64,000 nt of DNA from Clostridiales bacterium (GCA_023663185.1 JAMPHY010000006.1:62001-126000), one strand, 5' to 3'; counted from the first letter of the stretch, positions 44,442-54,143 are shown. Notes: generated from the letters alone by a model not told the origin. Program-made: numbers and translations.

Positions 44442-45485
44442 CTAATTTTGCTTACGTTTAATCAACAAATCCCACATTTTTCTTATCACAACATACCCCT
44501 TGGGCATATACATCACTAATATATATTTTAACTGTAATTCCAAAAACATATATGCAGTTATTTTTTTTCTTATCTTCCATGGAGATAAATCATACTTTAT
44601 GAGCAATGATTTAATTTCTTTATGAAACTCCGTCCATCGTGCATAAGATATGAACTTTTTAAGTCTGCTTACCTGGATATAATCATGATATTTATAATTT
44701 GTATATTGGTCAAATCGCTCTTCCGCTTCATTATCACGAAGTATTAACTTATACCATTCTTGTGTTCCTTTTTTATTTAACAATGTAGTCCAGCTCGAAA
44801 CTGCGCCAAGTCTTCTAATTGACATCGGTTCATTAAAGTAATATACGGAACCTTTAATCAAACATTTACGTAATATTCCTATATCGCGTGGATAATCTAA
44901 GTCAATATCTAAAATACTTCTTCGAAAAAAATAACTGCTAGTATGAAAAGGATAGGTTCCATATATCCAATAACATTTTACAAGTTCATCTTCTTTTATC
45001 ACATCACTTTTGTTAATATGAAAACATCTGCCTGGCAGTATTCTCGGATTAAATGTTCCATCCTCATTACAAAACTGAACCTTATGCGTAGAGAGACTGC
45101 ATTCCGGATGCTCTTCCATTACATCAAACTGCTTTTGCAATTTATATTTATCATTCCAATAATCATCCCCTTCACAAGAAGCAATATATTTACCTCGAAT
45201 TTTAGGGAAAATATATGTGGCAGATATGTTAATTCCTTTTGATAATTGATTCTCTTTTTGAAAAATCGGCTTTATAATATCTGGATATTTCTCAGCATAC
45301 TCTTTTATAATATCAGGTGTTTTATCGGTTGAAGCATCATCATGTACAATTACTTCATATCGAAAATTTGTTTGTTGCATTATAAATCCATCTAAGGCTT
45401 TTTTAATATATTTTTCGTGATTATACGCCAAACAATATACCGATACTTTTATATCCTCTAATTTATCACTTATTGAGTAATTCAT
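44442..45485 (-). CDS. family 2 glycosyltransferase
   Basis: About 347 residues from the ATG at 45485 (MNYSISDKLEDI), with AAAGGA upstream. The GT-A domain (about 15-220) begins KVSVYCLAYNHEKYIKKAL, has YEVIVHDDASTDKTPDII and a DxD-like SCEGDDYWND. The C-terminus is basic and may be membrane-associated. It transfers a sugar from a nucleotide donor to the lipid-linked repeat unit. Donor and linkage cannot be read from the sequence. It directly precedes the flippase in transcription order. Confidence 0.9.
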   Translation of the reverse strand: MNYSISDKLEDIKVSVYCLAYNHEKYIKKALDGFIMQQTNFRYEVIVHDDASTDKTPDIIKEYAEKYPDIIKPIFQKENQLSKGINISATYIFPKIRGKYIASCEGDDYWNDKYKLQKQFDVMEEHPECSLSTHKVQFCNEDGTFNPRILPGRCFHINKSDVIKEDELVKCYWIYGTYPFHTSSYFFRRSILDIDLDYPRDIGILRKCLIKGSVYYFNEPMSIRRLGAVSSWTTLLNKKGTQEWYKLILRDNEAEERFDQYTNYKYHDYIQVSRLKKFISYARWTEFHKEIKSLLIKYDLSPWKIRKKITAYMFLELQLKYILVMYMPKGYVVIRKMWDLLIKRKQN

Positions 45486-45532
45486 AATTGCATTCCTTTC
45501 CAAACAATATTAATCAAAACATATATACGTAT

Positions 45533-46777
45533 TTATTGTACTTGTATCTTATATACTCTTACTTGATTATTTCGATATTTCATTACTACATTCCAAATAT
45601 ATATTGCATAGAATAATTTCATGAATTCATTATTAGCATAAAGAAGCGGCATTTTTATGCTATAAACCAGTATTATCATATATAGTAACTCTACAATATA
45701 TATATTTACCCCTAACCGAATCATAGTTTTTGCAACAAAGAAATATGTTAAAACCAATATAATAATATACGTTATTCCGCCCAGCCAAAGATAATTTGCA
45801 TATCCCATATCCGTGTATTCCCCATATGAATTCCCATGAATAATATAATCTCCACTTCCAACAAGCCAGCCCAAAAAATCATGAGGCGCTATGAACTTTA
45901 ATCCTGTGTTTGCGCCATAAGTAGTCCTCCCCTGAAATAATTCAAAAATATATCTAAGTCCTCTTATATACCATTGAGAAAATACAGTATCCAATCTACA
46001 TAGATACCAATACAGCAAAGCCAAAATTAATACTATCATTGTAATGATAAAAACTAATCTCGATAATCTTTTAATGTTTTTTTTCACACAAAATATCAAT
46101 ATTGCAATCCCTAAAATAAAAATCAAAAATGGCGTTCTTGCATTGATGAAAGCCGAGAATGCCAGCAATGGAAAATATGCCAGATATTTTTTACTTTTTG
46201 TTGTAACAAATAACCATAACGCTAGAAGCGCTAAAACAATCTGCATTAGAGGCATATAGCTTATCACATTGGCTGAGACTCCATAATATCGAAATGAGGA
46301 AACATTTTCTATCAATTCTTTTCTGACTATCCCTTGCCGAACTACAAAACCAAGATAATAATCCCTTATCTCTGGAAATATAAATATAAACAAGCAAATA
46401 CCGCCCTGTATATTCCCTACTATCAAGAGCAGTTCTATAAACTTTTCTTCATCATTAAAATGGTTATCATAACACTTGTTCATAACAAGATATAAGGCTG
46501 GAAAAATGATTCCAACCCAATAAAAAAAAGGAACAAGCATTGTTCTTGAAATTTTAAAATTGATAAACGAATTAATTAAGGCATAAATAAAAGTACATCC
46601 CAAACTAAAATATAGAAGCTGTGTACCTTTGTTTTTCATGGAGGTTAAGGTTCTTTGATAGAAAAATAAAATATATATCCATGTCACTATGCCAATAATA
46701 TATGAAGTATTTATTCTCCCAAACTGTGGGCAATACAAGATTACAAACAAATACAAAACTATGCCTATATTTTTCAT
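45533..46777 (-). CDS. Wzy-like polysaccharide polymerase (O-antigen ligase-type membrane protein)
   Basis: The 414-residue protein has about eleven TM helices and one larger loop (about 260-315; RYIFELFQGRTTYGANTGLKF, then LVGSGDYIIHGNSYGEY). That loop pattern is typical of Wzy polymerases. Family sequences are highly divergent, so the call rests on topology and position among glycosyltransferases and the flippase. It would polymerise repeat units on the outer face of the membrane. Confidence 0.75.
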   Translation of the reverse strand: MKNIGIVLYLFVILYCPQFGRINTSYIIGIVTWIYILFFYQRTLTSMKNKGTQLLYFSLGCTFIYALINSFINFKISRTMLVPFFYWVGIIFPALYLVMNKCYDNHFNDEEKFIELLLIVGNIQGGICLFIFIFPEIRDYYLGFVVRQGIVRKELIENVSSFRYYGVSANVISYMPLMQIVLALLALWLFVTTKSKKYLAYFPLLAFSAFINARTPFLIFILGIAILIFCVKKNIKRLSRLVFIITMIVLILALLYWYLCRLDTVFSQWYIRGLRYIFELFQGRTTYGANTGLKFIAPHDFLGWLVGSGDYIIHGNSYGEYTDMGYANYLWLGGITYIIILVLTYFFVAKTMIRLGVNIYIVELLYMIILVYSIKMPLLYANNEFMKLFYAIYIWNVVMKYRNNQVRVYKIQVQ

Positions 46778-46852
46778 ATATAAAAAGAATCTCCTAGACG
46801 GATTATACAGAATTTACGATTACCAAAATAATATATATTCCAACTTCTATAA

Positions 46853-47833
46853 TCATTTTTCGTCAAAATATTTCCTCAATACAGCATCTTCAAATATTTT
46901 CTCATCCATTTCATATGCTAACAGTCTTCCCCTTCTATAAGCTTTCAAGGTTTCATAATAATTGCAATTTTTACACAATAACATCCGTATTATCGAGTAT
47001 AAAAGATTAACGTTTCTGTGAAAAATATCCGCATATTTATAATTCATATAAGAACTGCTCTCACACACTTTCTGAAATCGTAAATTGTTCTTTTGATTTT
47101 TTTTAATTAATCCCATATTTAAAGGAATAATATATTCTAAAAAGTAATATTTCCGTTTTTTCCTTTTTATCTGATATTTCTGGTATGCATCAGGATGATA
47201 ATATATTGCTTCTTTTATATATTTTATTTGCAATTTATTTTTTCTTAATCTCAAAGCATATTCTTTGTCTTCATTTCCAACATAACAAACCTTATAATTA
47301 TAATATCCTATTTTTTCAATTGTACTATATGTAATACAAGCCCCTGTAGTTCCAAATGAATTTATCTTCCTTTCATCTGCTATTCCCCCGTGCAGGAATT
47401 TATTACTATGGACATGAAATCCAGATAGCTCTTTTAATGTCTGAACATCGCATACATTGGGAATATATATTCCAATATCCTGATTATATTTTTCATATTG
47501 GTTCAATATATTTTCTATACAATACTTATCAGCAATTCCATCTTGGTCATTTAACCATATTAATTCATACTTTTTTTGAAAGGCAATCCACATACCAAAT
47601 GCGAAGCCAAATGCTGAGCCCTTATTTTCTTTAAATTTTATATATATAAACCTTTCGTTAGCAAACTTCTTATCTGAGATAATCTTTTTATTCTTCCTAG
47701 AAATTTCTTCATTGGAATTATCGACAAATATATAATAATCTATTTTTCTACTTTGTCTTTCAAGAGATTGCAAACACTTGTCAAACTCATCCGAGTCATT
47801 ATATAACACTATAACTGCACATACTTTTACCAT
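46853..47833 (-). CDS. family 2 glycosyltransferase (rhamnosyl/galactofuranosyl type)
   Basis: The 326-residue GT-A protein starts VKVCAVIVLYNDSDEFDKCL, with YYIFVDNSNEE and a DxD-like LIWLNDQDGIADKYC. The C-terminal half contains KCVCYVGNEDKEYALRLRK-like motifs with a late HPD (YYHPDAYQKY), as in rhamnosyl- or galactofuranosyltransferases of family 2. It acts on the growing repeat unit at the inner membrane face. AT content is very high, as in its neighbours. Confidence 0.88.
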   Translation of the reverse strand: MVKVCAVIVLYNDSDEFDKCLQSLERQSRKIDYYIFVDNSNEEISRKNKKIISDKKFANERFIYIKFKENKGSAFGFAFGMWIAFQKKYELIWLNDQDGIADKYCIENILNQYEKYNQDIGIYIPNVCDVQTLKELSGFHVHSNKFLHGGIADERKINSFGTTGACITYSTIEKIGYYNYKVCYVGNEDKEYALRLRKNKLQIKYIKEAIYYHPDAYQKYQIKRKKRKYYFLEYIIPLNMGLIKKNQKNNLRFQKVCESSSYMNYKYADIFHRNVNLLYSIIRMLLCKNCNYYETLKAYRRGRLLAYEMDEKIFEDAVLRKYFDEK

Positions 47834-47909
47834 ATTATAATTTCGTTCCTTTCAAAGTTTTTATAGCATATTATCATATTGTCAAAATTATTTTTCCAAC
47901 AAATAACCA

Positions 47910-48953
47910 TTACATTTTACAATTATTATTAGACCAAACATCCAACAGTTTTCTTAAAACAACTTCTGTTCTATAATTTTCTGCCTCCTTTATACTATTA
48001 TTTTGCATTATCCTACATTGACCCTTATTTCTGTATAGGTAGATAATTGCTTTTACATATTCTTCAATATTATTTTTCTGAATCAGCCATCCATTATGAC
48101 CTTCCTTTACAACCCATGCATAATTAACATTATAATTTGCCAAAATAATATTTCCTGATGCCATTGCATCGATTAATGTATTGGGAAAGCCTTCGGCTTC
48201 CCATTCAGATGGGAATAAATATATATCATATTGTGACATTATCTCAATTACTTTTTCCCTTTCTGCTATACCGCAATACCTTGTCTCCTCAGAAAATTCT
48301 TTCATACAATTATCAAAATCACTCTTATAATTTAAATCAATCGGTCCATATATATCTAATATAAATTTTCCTCTAATCTCTTTATATTCATGTAGGGTTT
48401 GAGCAATTTTTATCGCAATATTAATTCCTTTATGATGATCTATTCTTGAAAGCGTACATATCCGTAAAATGTTATCTTCACCTTTCTTATCCATATTAAT
48501 TGATGTATCTTTAAATGTTTTAAAATTAGGAACTAGCTGCACATTAGTAAATCCCATCTTCTTATATTGTTCTAAATTATAATTTGTTTGTACATAAATT
48601 CCATTAAGTTTTTGGGCTAGTTTCCTGACAAAATAATGATGCCTTAAATATTTATATCTTATTCCTCCAACAACAAATTCATAAATAGGTTTTTTTCTAT
48701 TGAAAAAATAAATAAAAGGCATCGAAATAATATATCCTTTACTTGCCAAAATTATAATCGTAACATCTGATTTCAGATTACCTCTAATAATCTTATTTAA
48801 TGCAATAAATGGTTTTCTTTTACACATAAATAAATCTGTAATAATAACATCATGTCCATTTTCTTTAATATAATTAATAATTTCATTTGTTTTAGTAATC
48901 TGTCCACCTATTAAATTTCCATTTCCCAAACTACAAACAATATTAAATATCAT
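47910..48953 (-). CDS. family 4 glycosyltransferase
   Basis: About 347 residues from the ATG at 48953 (MIFNIVCSLGNGN), with AAGG upstream. It is a GT-B fold with the donor-binding motifs LRICTLSRIDHHKGINIAIKI, YCGIAEREKVIEIMSQYDIYLFPSEWEAEGFPNTLIDAMASG (the E-x7-E region) and the G-rich acceptor-side start GNLIGGQITKTNEII. It transfers an alpha-linked sugar with retention. It is part of the repeat-unit assembly set. Confidence 0.9.
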   Translation of the reverse strand: MIFNIVCSLGNGNLIGGQITKTNEIINYIKENGHDVIITDLFMCKRKPFIALNKIIRGNLKSDVTIIILASKGYIISMPFIYFFNRKKPIYEFVVGGIRYKYLRHHYFVRKLAQKLNGIYVQTNYNLEQYKKMGFTNVQLVPNFKTFKDTSINMDKKGEDNILRICTLSRIDHHKGINIAIKIAQTLHEYKEIRGKFILDIYGPIDLNYKSDFDNCMKEFSEETRYCGIAEREKVIEIMSQYDIYLFPSEWEAEGFPNTLIDAMASGNIILANYNVNYAWVVKEGHNGWLIQKNNIEEYVKAIIYLYRNKGQCRIMQNNSIKEAENYRTEVVLRKLLDVWSNNNCKM

Positions 48954-49056
48954 TTTAACCTTCTTCTCCTTGTTACATTCAGCAAGCATATATGTATGCT
49001 TAACATATATTCTATCTATATTGTGCTCCTACTGAATTCTCTTTTTCGCTTAAAGA

Positions 49057-49080
49057 TATTGGTGTCTCACCACACCAATA
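49057..49080. other. perfect 9-bp hairpin between GT4 and CapK-like genes
   Basis: TATTGGTGT and ACACCAATA pair perfectly around a 6-base loop, about 80 bases downstream of the CapK-like stop. The following U-run is weak, so it may be a partial terminator or an RNA-processing or attenuation site within the long operon. Confidence 0.4.
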
Positions 49081-49157
49081 ACAAATTCAAAAACTTTTGT
49101 CTTCCCCAGTTTGTCTATCTATTTTATCACCAAAATTCCCAATTACTCTTATTCTTC

Positions 49158-50510
49158 TCATTTCAACTCTGATACAACAAATCTCAGCTTTCCGTTATTT
49201 GTACGTGGAATCTTTTCCACATATTGAATCTCATATTGTATGCGATCACCAAATCTTTCATTTATTAATTCCTTTATTTTTTTTTCATCTTTTTCACAAT
49301 ATAAATTGGATTTAACTATAAGTATCTTTACAAATGTTTTTTTAACTTGAACTATTTGTGCCTCAATCACATTATCTGCAGTTTTAAAAGTATGACCCAA
49401 TCTTCCAATTTTACTTCCATCATCTAATACAATGTAATCTTCTACTCTGCCATCTATACTACAAATTTTTCTTCCAAATTGTGTTTTCTCAACTTCCGCC
49501 AAATCATGTGTATCATATCTGAGCAACGGCATAGCTTTATTCCAAAAGCTGGTACCGACAATATGAGTCATTCCATCATCCATTTGTATAAACTCTACAG
49601 CTGAATAATCTTCTATTACATATAATTCTCCTGGTATATAGTCTCTAAAGTATGCAACAGCCTCCGTTTGACCATATGTTTGAAACGGATTTACTGAAAA
49701 TGCCTTCTTAATTTCATTTCTCTGCCTCTCAGTTACACTTTCAGATGCTAAAGTAATAGTTTTAATCTGATATGTTAATCGATACCCTGTTTCATTAATA
49801 AAAGAAGCCAAGAGCCCAACTGCAGATGGATATCCCTGGAGCCATTGCGGTTGATATTTATTCATTGCATCAATATAAGAATATAATGTTTCATTATTCA
49901 TATGAAAAGTGCTAAACATGATTTGTCTTCCTGCATAATTAATTCTATAATATGGCGGTTTTTTCTGTGATGCTGGCACTATAGGTTTTCCCGCAAAATA
50001 AGCACACCACATTCCTCTATGAATGCCAATTTTCTCATGCTCGCGCCAGCCTATTGCCCACGCTTCCGCATCTGCATCATTTGTTATCCTATAATCCAAT
50101 CCCGCTCCCGTAGTTCCACTTGTATGTAGATGTTTTACATAACTCTTATTTTTCACATATTCATCCGACTGAAAATCCTCATAATTTTCTCGAACTATTG
50201 CTTTGTCAATAATAGGTATTTTCCATAAATCATCCAATCCGGAAATCGACTCAATATTAACATTATTTTTATCAAATAATCTTTTATAAAACGGCACATG
50301 CCTATAGCAGTAGCAAACCATCTCTCGTATTTTTGCATCACGATATTGCATCTTTTCTTTCAAGCTCCATTGCTCTCGTTCTTTACACGCAATATAATGT
50401 TTCTTAAAAGTATTTCCATATCTTGTCTTTTGTATTTTCGCCCCTTTTGCTGTAACCGCTGTATTTTGCATAATTAACGGTAAATTATTGTATATTTTTA
50501 TTGCACTCAT
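49158..50510 (-). CDS. CapK/PaaK-like adenylate-forming enzyme
   Basis: The 450-residue ANL-superfamily protein has the P-loop-like LHTSGTTGAGLDYRI, an A5-type QTYGQTEAVAYF and a C-terminal lid (VEDYIVLDDGSKIGRLGH, then IPRTNNGKLRF with the catalytic Lys). It resembles phenylacetate-CoA ligases and the capsule protein CapK. It probably activates a carboxylic acid as acyl-adenylate or acyl-CoA for transfer to the polysaccharide. MaoC-like and AAC(3)-like genes lie immediately upstream in transcription order and likely act with it. Confidence 0.88.
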   Translation of the reverse strand: MSAIKIYNNLPLIMQNTAVTAKGAKIQKTRYGNTFKKHYIACKEREQWSLKEKMQYRDAKIREMVCYCYRHVPFYKRLFDKNNVNIESISGLDDLWKIPIIDKAIVRENYEDFQSDEYVKNKSYVKHLHTSGTTGAGLDYRITNDADAEAWAIGWREHEKIGIHRGMWCAYFAGKPIVPASQKKPPYYRINYAGRQIMFSTFHMNNETLYSYIDAMNKYQPQWLQGYPSAVGLLASFINETGYRLTYQIKTITLASESVTERQRNEIKKAFSVNPFQTYGQTEAVAYFRDYIPGELYVIEDYSAVEFIQMDDGMTHIVGTSFWNKAMPLLRYDTHDLAEVEKTQFGRKICSIDGRVEDYIVLDDGSKIGRLGHTFKTADNVIEAQIVQVKKTFVKILIVKSNLYCEKDEKKIKELINERFGDRIQYEIQYVEKIPRTNNGKLRFVVSELK

Positions 50511-50598
50511 CTATTTTAATTCCTCCTACCAAATCTCAATCACACTTTTCTCTTTCCATCCCTCTATGAGTTTTCAAGTATATGCATTCATTTCCCAA

Positions 50599-51000
50599 TT
50601 ATAACTTCACCACAGCAAACCCCTCAATCAAGACTTCTTTCTTCTGATTTTCAACCGTTGTTTCCAATCTATAAACTTGCTTTTCTTCATTAATAATTTC
50701 ACTCACACATACATTTGCCACACAGACATCATCACAATATAGCGGCTTTTTAAATTTCAAATCTTGTTCTAAATAAATAGTACCCTCACCAGGCAGTAAA
50801 GTCCCTATTACTGTGCTTATCAGACTTCCCGTAAGCATTCCGTGTGCAATGCACTTTTCAAATCCGGCTTTCTTAGCCACATACTCGTTTGTATGTATTT
50901 TATTAAAATCACCCGTCAATTGAGCAAAAACATGAATATCCTCTTCCGTAATTTTTCTCAATAACGACGCCTTATCCCCAATATGTAACTTCTCCGCCAT
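50599..51000 (-). CDS. MaoC-like (R)-specific enoyl-CoA hydratase / dehydratase
   Basis: The 133-residue hot-dog-fold protein has the hydratase-2 motif TGDFNKIHTNEYVAKKAGF (catalytic Asp and His) followed by CIAHGMLTGSLIS and LLPGEGTIYLEQ. It would interconvert enoyl-CoA and (R)-3-hydroxyacyl-CoA. Inside a capsule locus it may prepare a hydroxyacyl substituent activated by the CapK-like enzyme and attached by the AAC(3)-like transferase; that is inference. It starts 1 bp downstream of the AAC(3)-like stop, so they are coupled. Confidence 0.88.
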   Translation of the reverse strand: MAEKLHIGDKASLLRKITEEDIHVFAQLTGDFNKIHTNEYVAKKAGFEKCIAHGMLTGSLISTVIGTLLPGEGTIYLEQDLKFKKPLYCDDVCVANVCVSEIINEEKQVYRLETTVENQKKEVLIEGFAVVKL

Positions 51001-51001
51001 T

Positions 51002-51982
51002 TCATTCTCTCCCAGCCTTATTTTTATGCCTGCGTTTTACGCCATTCTTATAATATCTCCCTGGTATTCTGAAATAAAGTAAATCTCCATTCAAAGCACA
51101 TTGCTCAACATATTTTTCAAATTCATATAAATCCGGTACAACAGACACATTAATATTTCCTATTTTGTCTTCCACAAGCAAGCCTTCTTTACGTAAACGA
51201 TAACATCCATAATATTCAGTCATGTACTTTGTCCAGTACATTTTTCTTACGCGGCACTCTTTTTCTATCACTTTATCATCGGTTTTTATCTCATATTTCT
51301 TCTTCGTATACCATCCTTTTATCGGCCATAATTCATCCAGATAGTCTTCCGCAATATGTATTTCCGATAATGAATGATGTGCATGAATACCCAAGAATAA
51401 AACTTTAGCGTGCCTGTCTACACAGTGTTTCCATGCCGAATGTTTATCAAACGCCAAATCGGACTCCATTTCGTCCGAAAAGAAATCTTTCTTTTCTTTC
51501 CCCCAAGCCGACAACGTATTATTCGGATAATGACTTCTTACTACGTTTTCACTTTGCCAAAATAAATTTGTGAGCATTCCTGTCCATGCTTTTGTTTTAT
51601 TTACGTCATATTGAAAAACTTCCTGGTAAATCTCGTCATACGTTAATTTCTCTTTTGTTTCCGGATATTGTGGATAGGTTGGCAATAATAAAGTCCCCTC
51701 ATTACCCACAATATTTTTTAGAAACTCTATAATTTCTTCAGGATTCAATCCAAATCCTCGGATTCCTTTCATACTTGAATGAACAATTAGCGTATCGCCT
51801 TGTTTTATATTAAAAGATGCGAGATATTTTCGTAGCTCTTCAATATTTATACTCTCTTGCTTTAAGTCCTTTTCATTCGGGATAATCCTCTTTTTCAATA
51901 AACCAGATTCCAATAATTTCTTATAAATAGTCCTAGTTGCCACTTCCGCCGTTGGAAACCGTTCAAATATTTGCTGCATCAT
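51002..51982 (-). CDS. AAC(3)-family N-acetyltransferase-like protein
   Basis: The 326-residue protein has family motifs DTLIVHSSMKGIRGFG, GNEGTLLLPTYP, VRSHYPNNTLSAWG and VLFLGIHAHHSLSEIHIAED. Classical members acetylate the 3-amino group of aminoglycosides. Homologues in polysaccharide loci transfer acyl groups to amino sugars. The context (MaoC and CapK-like genes downstream) favours a biosynthetic role over antibiotic resistance. It is preceded by a long N-terminal extension of about 45 residues. Confidence 0.85.
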   Translation of the reverse strand: MMQQIFERFPTAEVATRTIYKKLLESGLLKKRIIPNEKDLKQESINIEELRKYLASFNIKQGDTLIVHSSMKGIRGFGLNPEEIIEFLKNIVGNEGTLLLPTYPQYPETKEKLTYDEIYQEVFQYDVNKTKAWTGMLTNLFWQSENVVRSHYPNNTLSAWGKEKKDFFSDEMESDLAFDKHSAWKHCVDRHAKVLFLGIHAHHSLSEIHIAEDYLDELWPIKGWYTKKKYEIKTDDKVIEKECRVRKMYWTKYMTEYYGCYRLRKEGLLVEDKIGNINVSVVPDLYEFEKYVEQCALNGDLLYFRIPGRYYKNGVKRRHKNKAGRE

Positions 51983-52001
51983 ATCTTTCTCTCCATTCTA
52001 T

Positions 52002-53021
52002 CTAGCTACCATCTGTTTCAATCCATAATGCTGTGCCATCATACTTCTTTACTGCAACTGGATAAATTAGCAGATTATCTTCCTGTATTACGGCTGGAAA
52101 CATTATTTTTCCATATTGAAATAATTTCATGGGGAAAATATCTTTCTTATATTTAGCTAGCACTTTGCAATTCAAGTTAGAATCAACATAGATTAAATGA
52201 ACCTCATCCGATAATATTCCGGTGCCACGTTTTTGAGAAATCCATGATAAAATCCCTCGATTACTTTCATCAGGTTCCACTGTCGTCGAAAATAAAAAAC
52301 CATTATGAAACGATGTTCCATAAATACAAGAACCATTTATACTGCAAACACTCGTCGGTTCTTCTTCTCTTAACAGATAAATATAATTTTTCTCATTTAC
52401 TGCATCTGTTGCAAAGAGCAATCCTTTGTCTGTGTCAAATCCAACTACGGCTCTATATTTCTGCTGACCAACCCACTTAGGTATAACTGTCTTAAAATCA
52501 CTATCGCTTTCATATATTCCGGAATAATCCCCCCAGTCTCCAGTAAACACATAATACCCCCCGTTTTTTTTAGGTACAATATTGTGAATATGTCGTATCG
52601 TTCCCGCTTCAAATTTGTAGACTTTCTCCACAACCATTTCTTTTGTCAATCCATATATATAAACTTCTCTATGAGCTGAGTTAGAGCCATAGTCTCCCCA
52701 CAGCGCTATCCACTTATCCGATGCCGCGCACATATTTAGCGGTTCAGAAAACTGTTCTCTTACATTCATAGTAAAACACACTTTCTTTGCATTTATATCT
52801 ATGAGGAATAATTTCTTTTGACTGCTAATCAATATATAACTTGTATCAATAACCGCTGCACATTTGGGCTCACGCCTGAACAATCTGACAGTTGCACGAT
52901 TTATGTCTTTCCATGATGCCGGATACAAATCGACTATTTTTTCAAAGTATCCGCTTTTCTTGATATAAATAGCTCCATTTTTATAAAAATAATAATCATC
53001 ATGAAGAAACGCCAGCGGCAT
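52002..53021 (-). CDS. predicted beta-propeller protein of the polysaccharide locus, unknown function
   Basis: About 339 residues from the ATG at 53021 (MPLAFLHDDYY), with AAAGG upstream. In-frame ATGs at 53060 and 53084 overlap the upstream acyltransferase. The protein is beta-rich with repeating blades such as YILISSQKKLFLIDI, WIALWGDYGSNSAHREVYIYG, YYVFTGDWGDYSGIYESDSD and GLLFATDAVNEKNYIYLL, suggesting a sialidase-like propeller. It has no signal peptide and no clear catalytic residues. Related proteins are seen in capsule loci, but I cannot assign a reaction. Confidence 0.65.
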   Translation of the reverse strand: MPLAFLHDDYYFYKNGAIYIKKSGYFEKIVDLYPASWKDINRATVRLFRREPKCAAVIDTSYILISSQKKLFLIDINAKKVCFTMNVREQFSEPLNMCAASDKWIALWGDYGSNSAHREVYIYGLTKEMVVEKVYKFEAGTIRHIHNIVPKKNGGYYVFTGDWGDYSGIYESDSDFKTVIPKWVGQQKYRAVVGFDTDKGLLFATDAVNEKNYIYLLREEEPTSVCSINGSCIYGTSFHNGFLFSTTVEPDESNRGILSWISQKRGTGILSDEVHLIYVDSNLNCKVLAKYKKDIFPMKLFQYGKIMFPAVIQEDNLLIYPVAVKKYDGTALWIETDGS

Positions 53022-53028
53022 ATAGCCT

Positions 53029-54069
53029 TTATTTTCTTTCTTCTGTGTGCTCTGTCTCATAAATGATAACTCCATCCACTCCACAGCAAAATCCTGCTAT
53101 AGATACTCTGGGAATAATATATTTACAGGTTACTAAAGTCAGCGCAATATCTCCTATCCAGATTACCAAAACAATCACTACTGGAATATTAATCTTCAAA
53201 ACCGTGCAAACAAGCGTCCTAAAAAATGTAAGCAGATACCCATTGAATAAATATATCTGCAAAGAATAGCGGCTACATTTAACAAGTAACTGGTGCAGCC
53301 ATTTCGTAAAATAATTTTTCCCCCACAGCCCACTTATCAAATTGGCACAGCAGAATAAAAATATAATTATTGCGATAGCCCTAACAAAGTGCATAATATT
53401 CCCCAAATCATATTGTCTGATTGTTTCAACAGAATCAATCAGACAATACGCAATAAACGAGGCGGTTCCAAGAAATACCTGCTTTCGTCTCCGCCCCCCC
53501 CAAGTTGTCTTTTTAATACAATTTCCAAAAATGAAATATGGAAGATAATAAAACAATCTATTAATCATAAAAAACGAAGGTAGTTCCACGATTTCACAAA
53601 TAAGCAGAAGCAGAATACCAAGTACTATTTTCTTCCACATTCTGTTCACAACTTTCTCTATAAACGGGTAAACTGCAAATAAAATAAACGATGTATATAA
53701 GAACCAATAATTTCCGCCATAGTAAAGAAACTTAGTCATTCCATACGTTATTGATTCCGTACCATTTACAAGCGCTCCCCCAAGTGCCTTGCAAAGCAGG
53801 GTAAATACGCCAAAAAATATATATGGGAGCAATATTCTTTTTGCTTTCTTTACAATATAATCTCTGTAATTCTCACATTTATAAACCGTTCCTGCCAGCA
53901 CAAAAAATAATTCCATATGAAAAGTATATATAAAATGTTGTATTGTTTTACACCATGGGACACCTGATATATCTACCGGATATACAATAAATGAATGTCC
54001 TAAAATCATAAGTATTGCTGCTAATCCTCTTAAAACATCTACTTCATCATTGCGTCTCTTTTGATTCAT
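53029..54069 (-). CDS. membrane acyltransferase with in-frame poly-G tract (phase ON)
   Basis: The 346-residue Acyl_transf_3 protein begins EVDVLRGLAAILMILGHSF (catalytic His) and YTFHMELFFVLAG. About ten TM helices follow to a cytoplasmic end. Eight consecutive G in the coding strand (53494-53501) encode TTWGGRR in a loop after FIFGNCIKK. The frame is open with eight, so the gene is predicted to be expressed. Gain or loss of one G would truncate it. It is the third acyltransferase of the locus with such a tract. Probable role: O-acetylation of the surface polysaccharide. Confidence 0.88.
   Translation of the reverse strand: MNQKRRNDEVDVLRGLAAILMILGHSFIVYPVDISGVPWCKTIQHFIYTFHMELFFVLAGTVYKCENYRDYIVKKAKRILLPYIFFGVFTLLCKALGGALVNGTESITYGMTKFLYYGGNYWFLYTSFILFAVYPFIEKVVNRMWKKIVLGILLLLICEIVELPSFFMINRLFYYLPYFIFGNCIKKTTWGGRRRKQVFLGTASFIAYCLIDSVETIRQYDLGNIMHFVRAIAIIIFLFCCANLISGLWGKNYFTKWLHQLLVKCSRYSLQIYLFNGYLLTFFRTLVCTVLKINIPVVIVLVIWIGDIALTLVTCKYIIPRVSIAGFCCGVDGVIIYETEHTEERK
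53494..53501 (-). repeat. poly-G tract (G8 in coding strand) inside an intact acyltransferase gene
   Basis: Eight C on the plus strand inside the acyltransferase coding region; the surrounding frame is open. It is at the same scale as the tracts that break the other two acyltransferases. Confidence 0.8.
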
Positions 54070-54143
54070 ACATGATATACTCCTTCTAGTTGACCTATAT
54101 TATTACAGTCAAACACCACTTTTCCACATTTTTATTGCAAAAT

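Noticed and set aside
51002-51982. Aminoglycoside resistance gene
   Set aside because: The AAC(3) family match is real, but its position inside a polysaccharide operon next to MaoC and CapK-like genes favours amino-sugar acylation.
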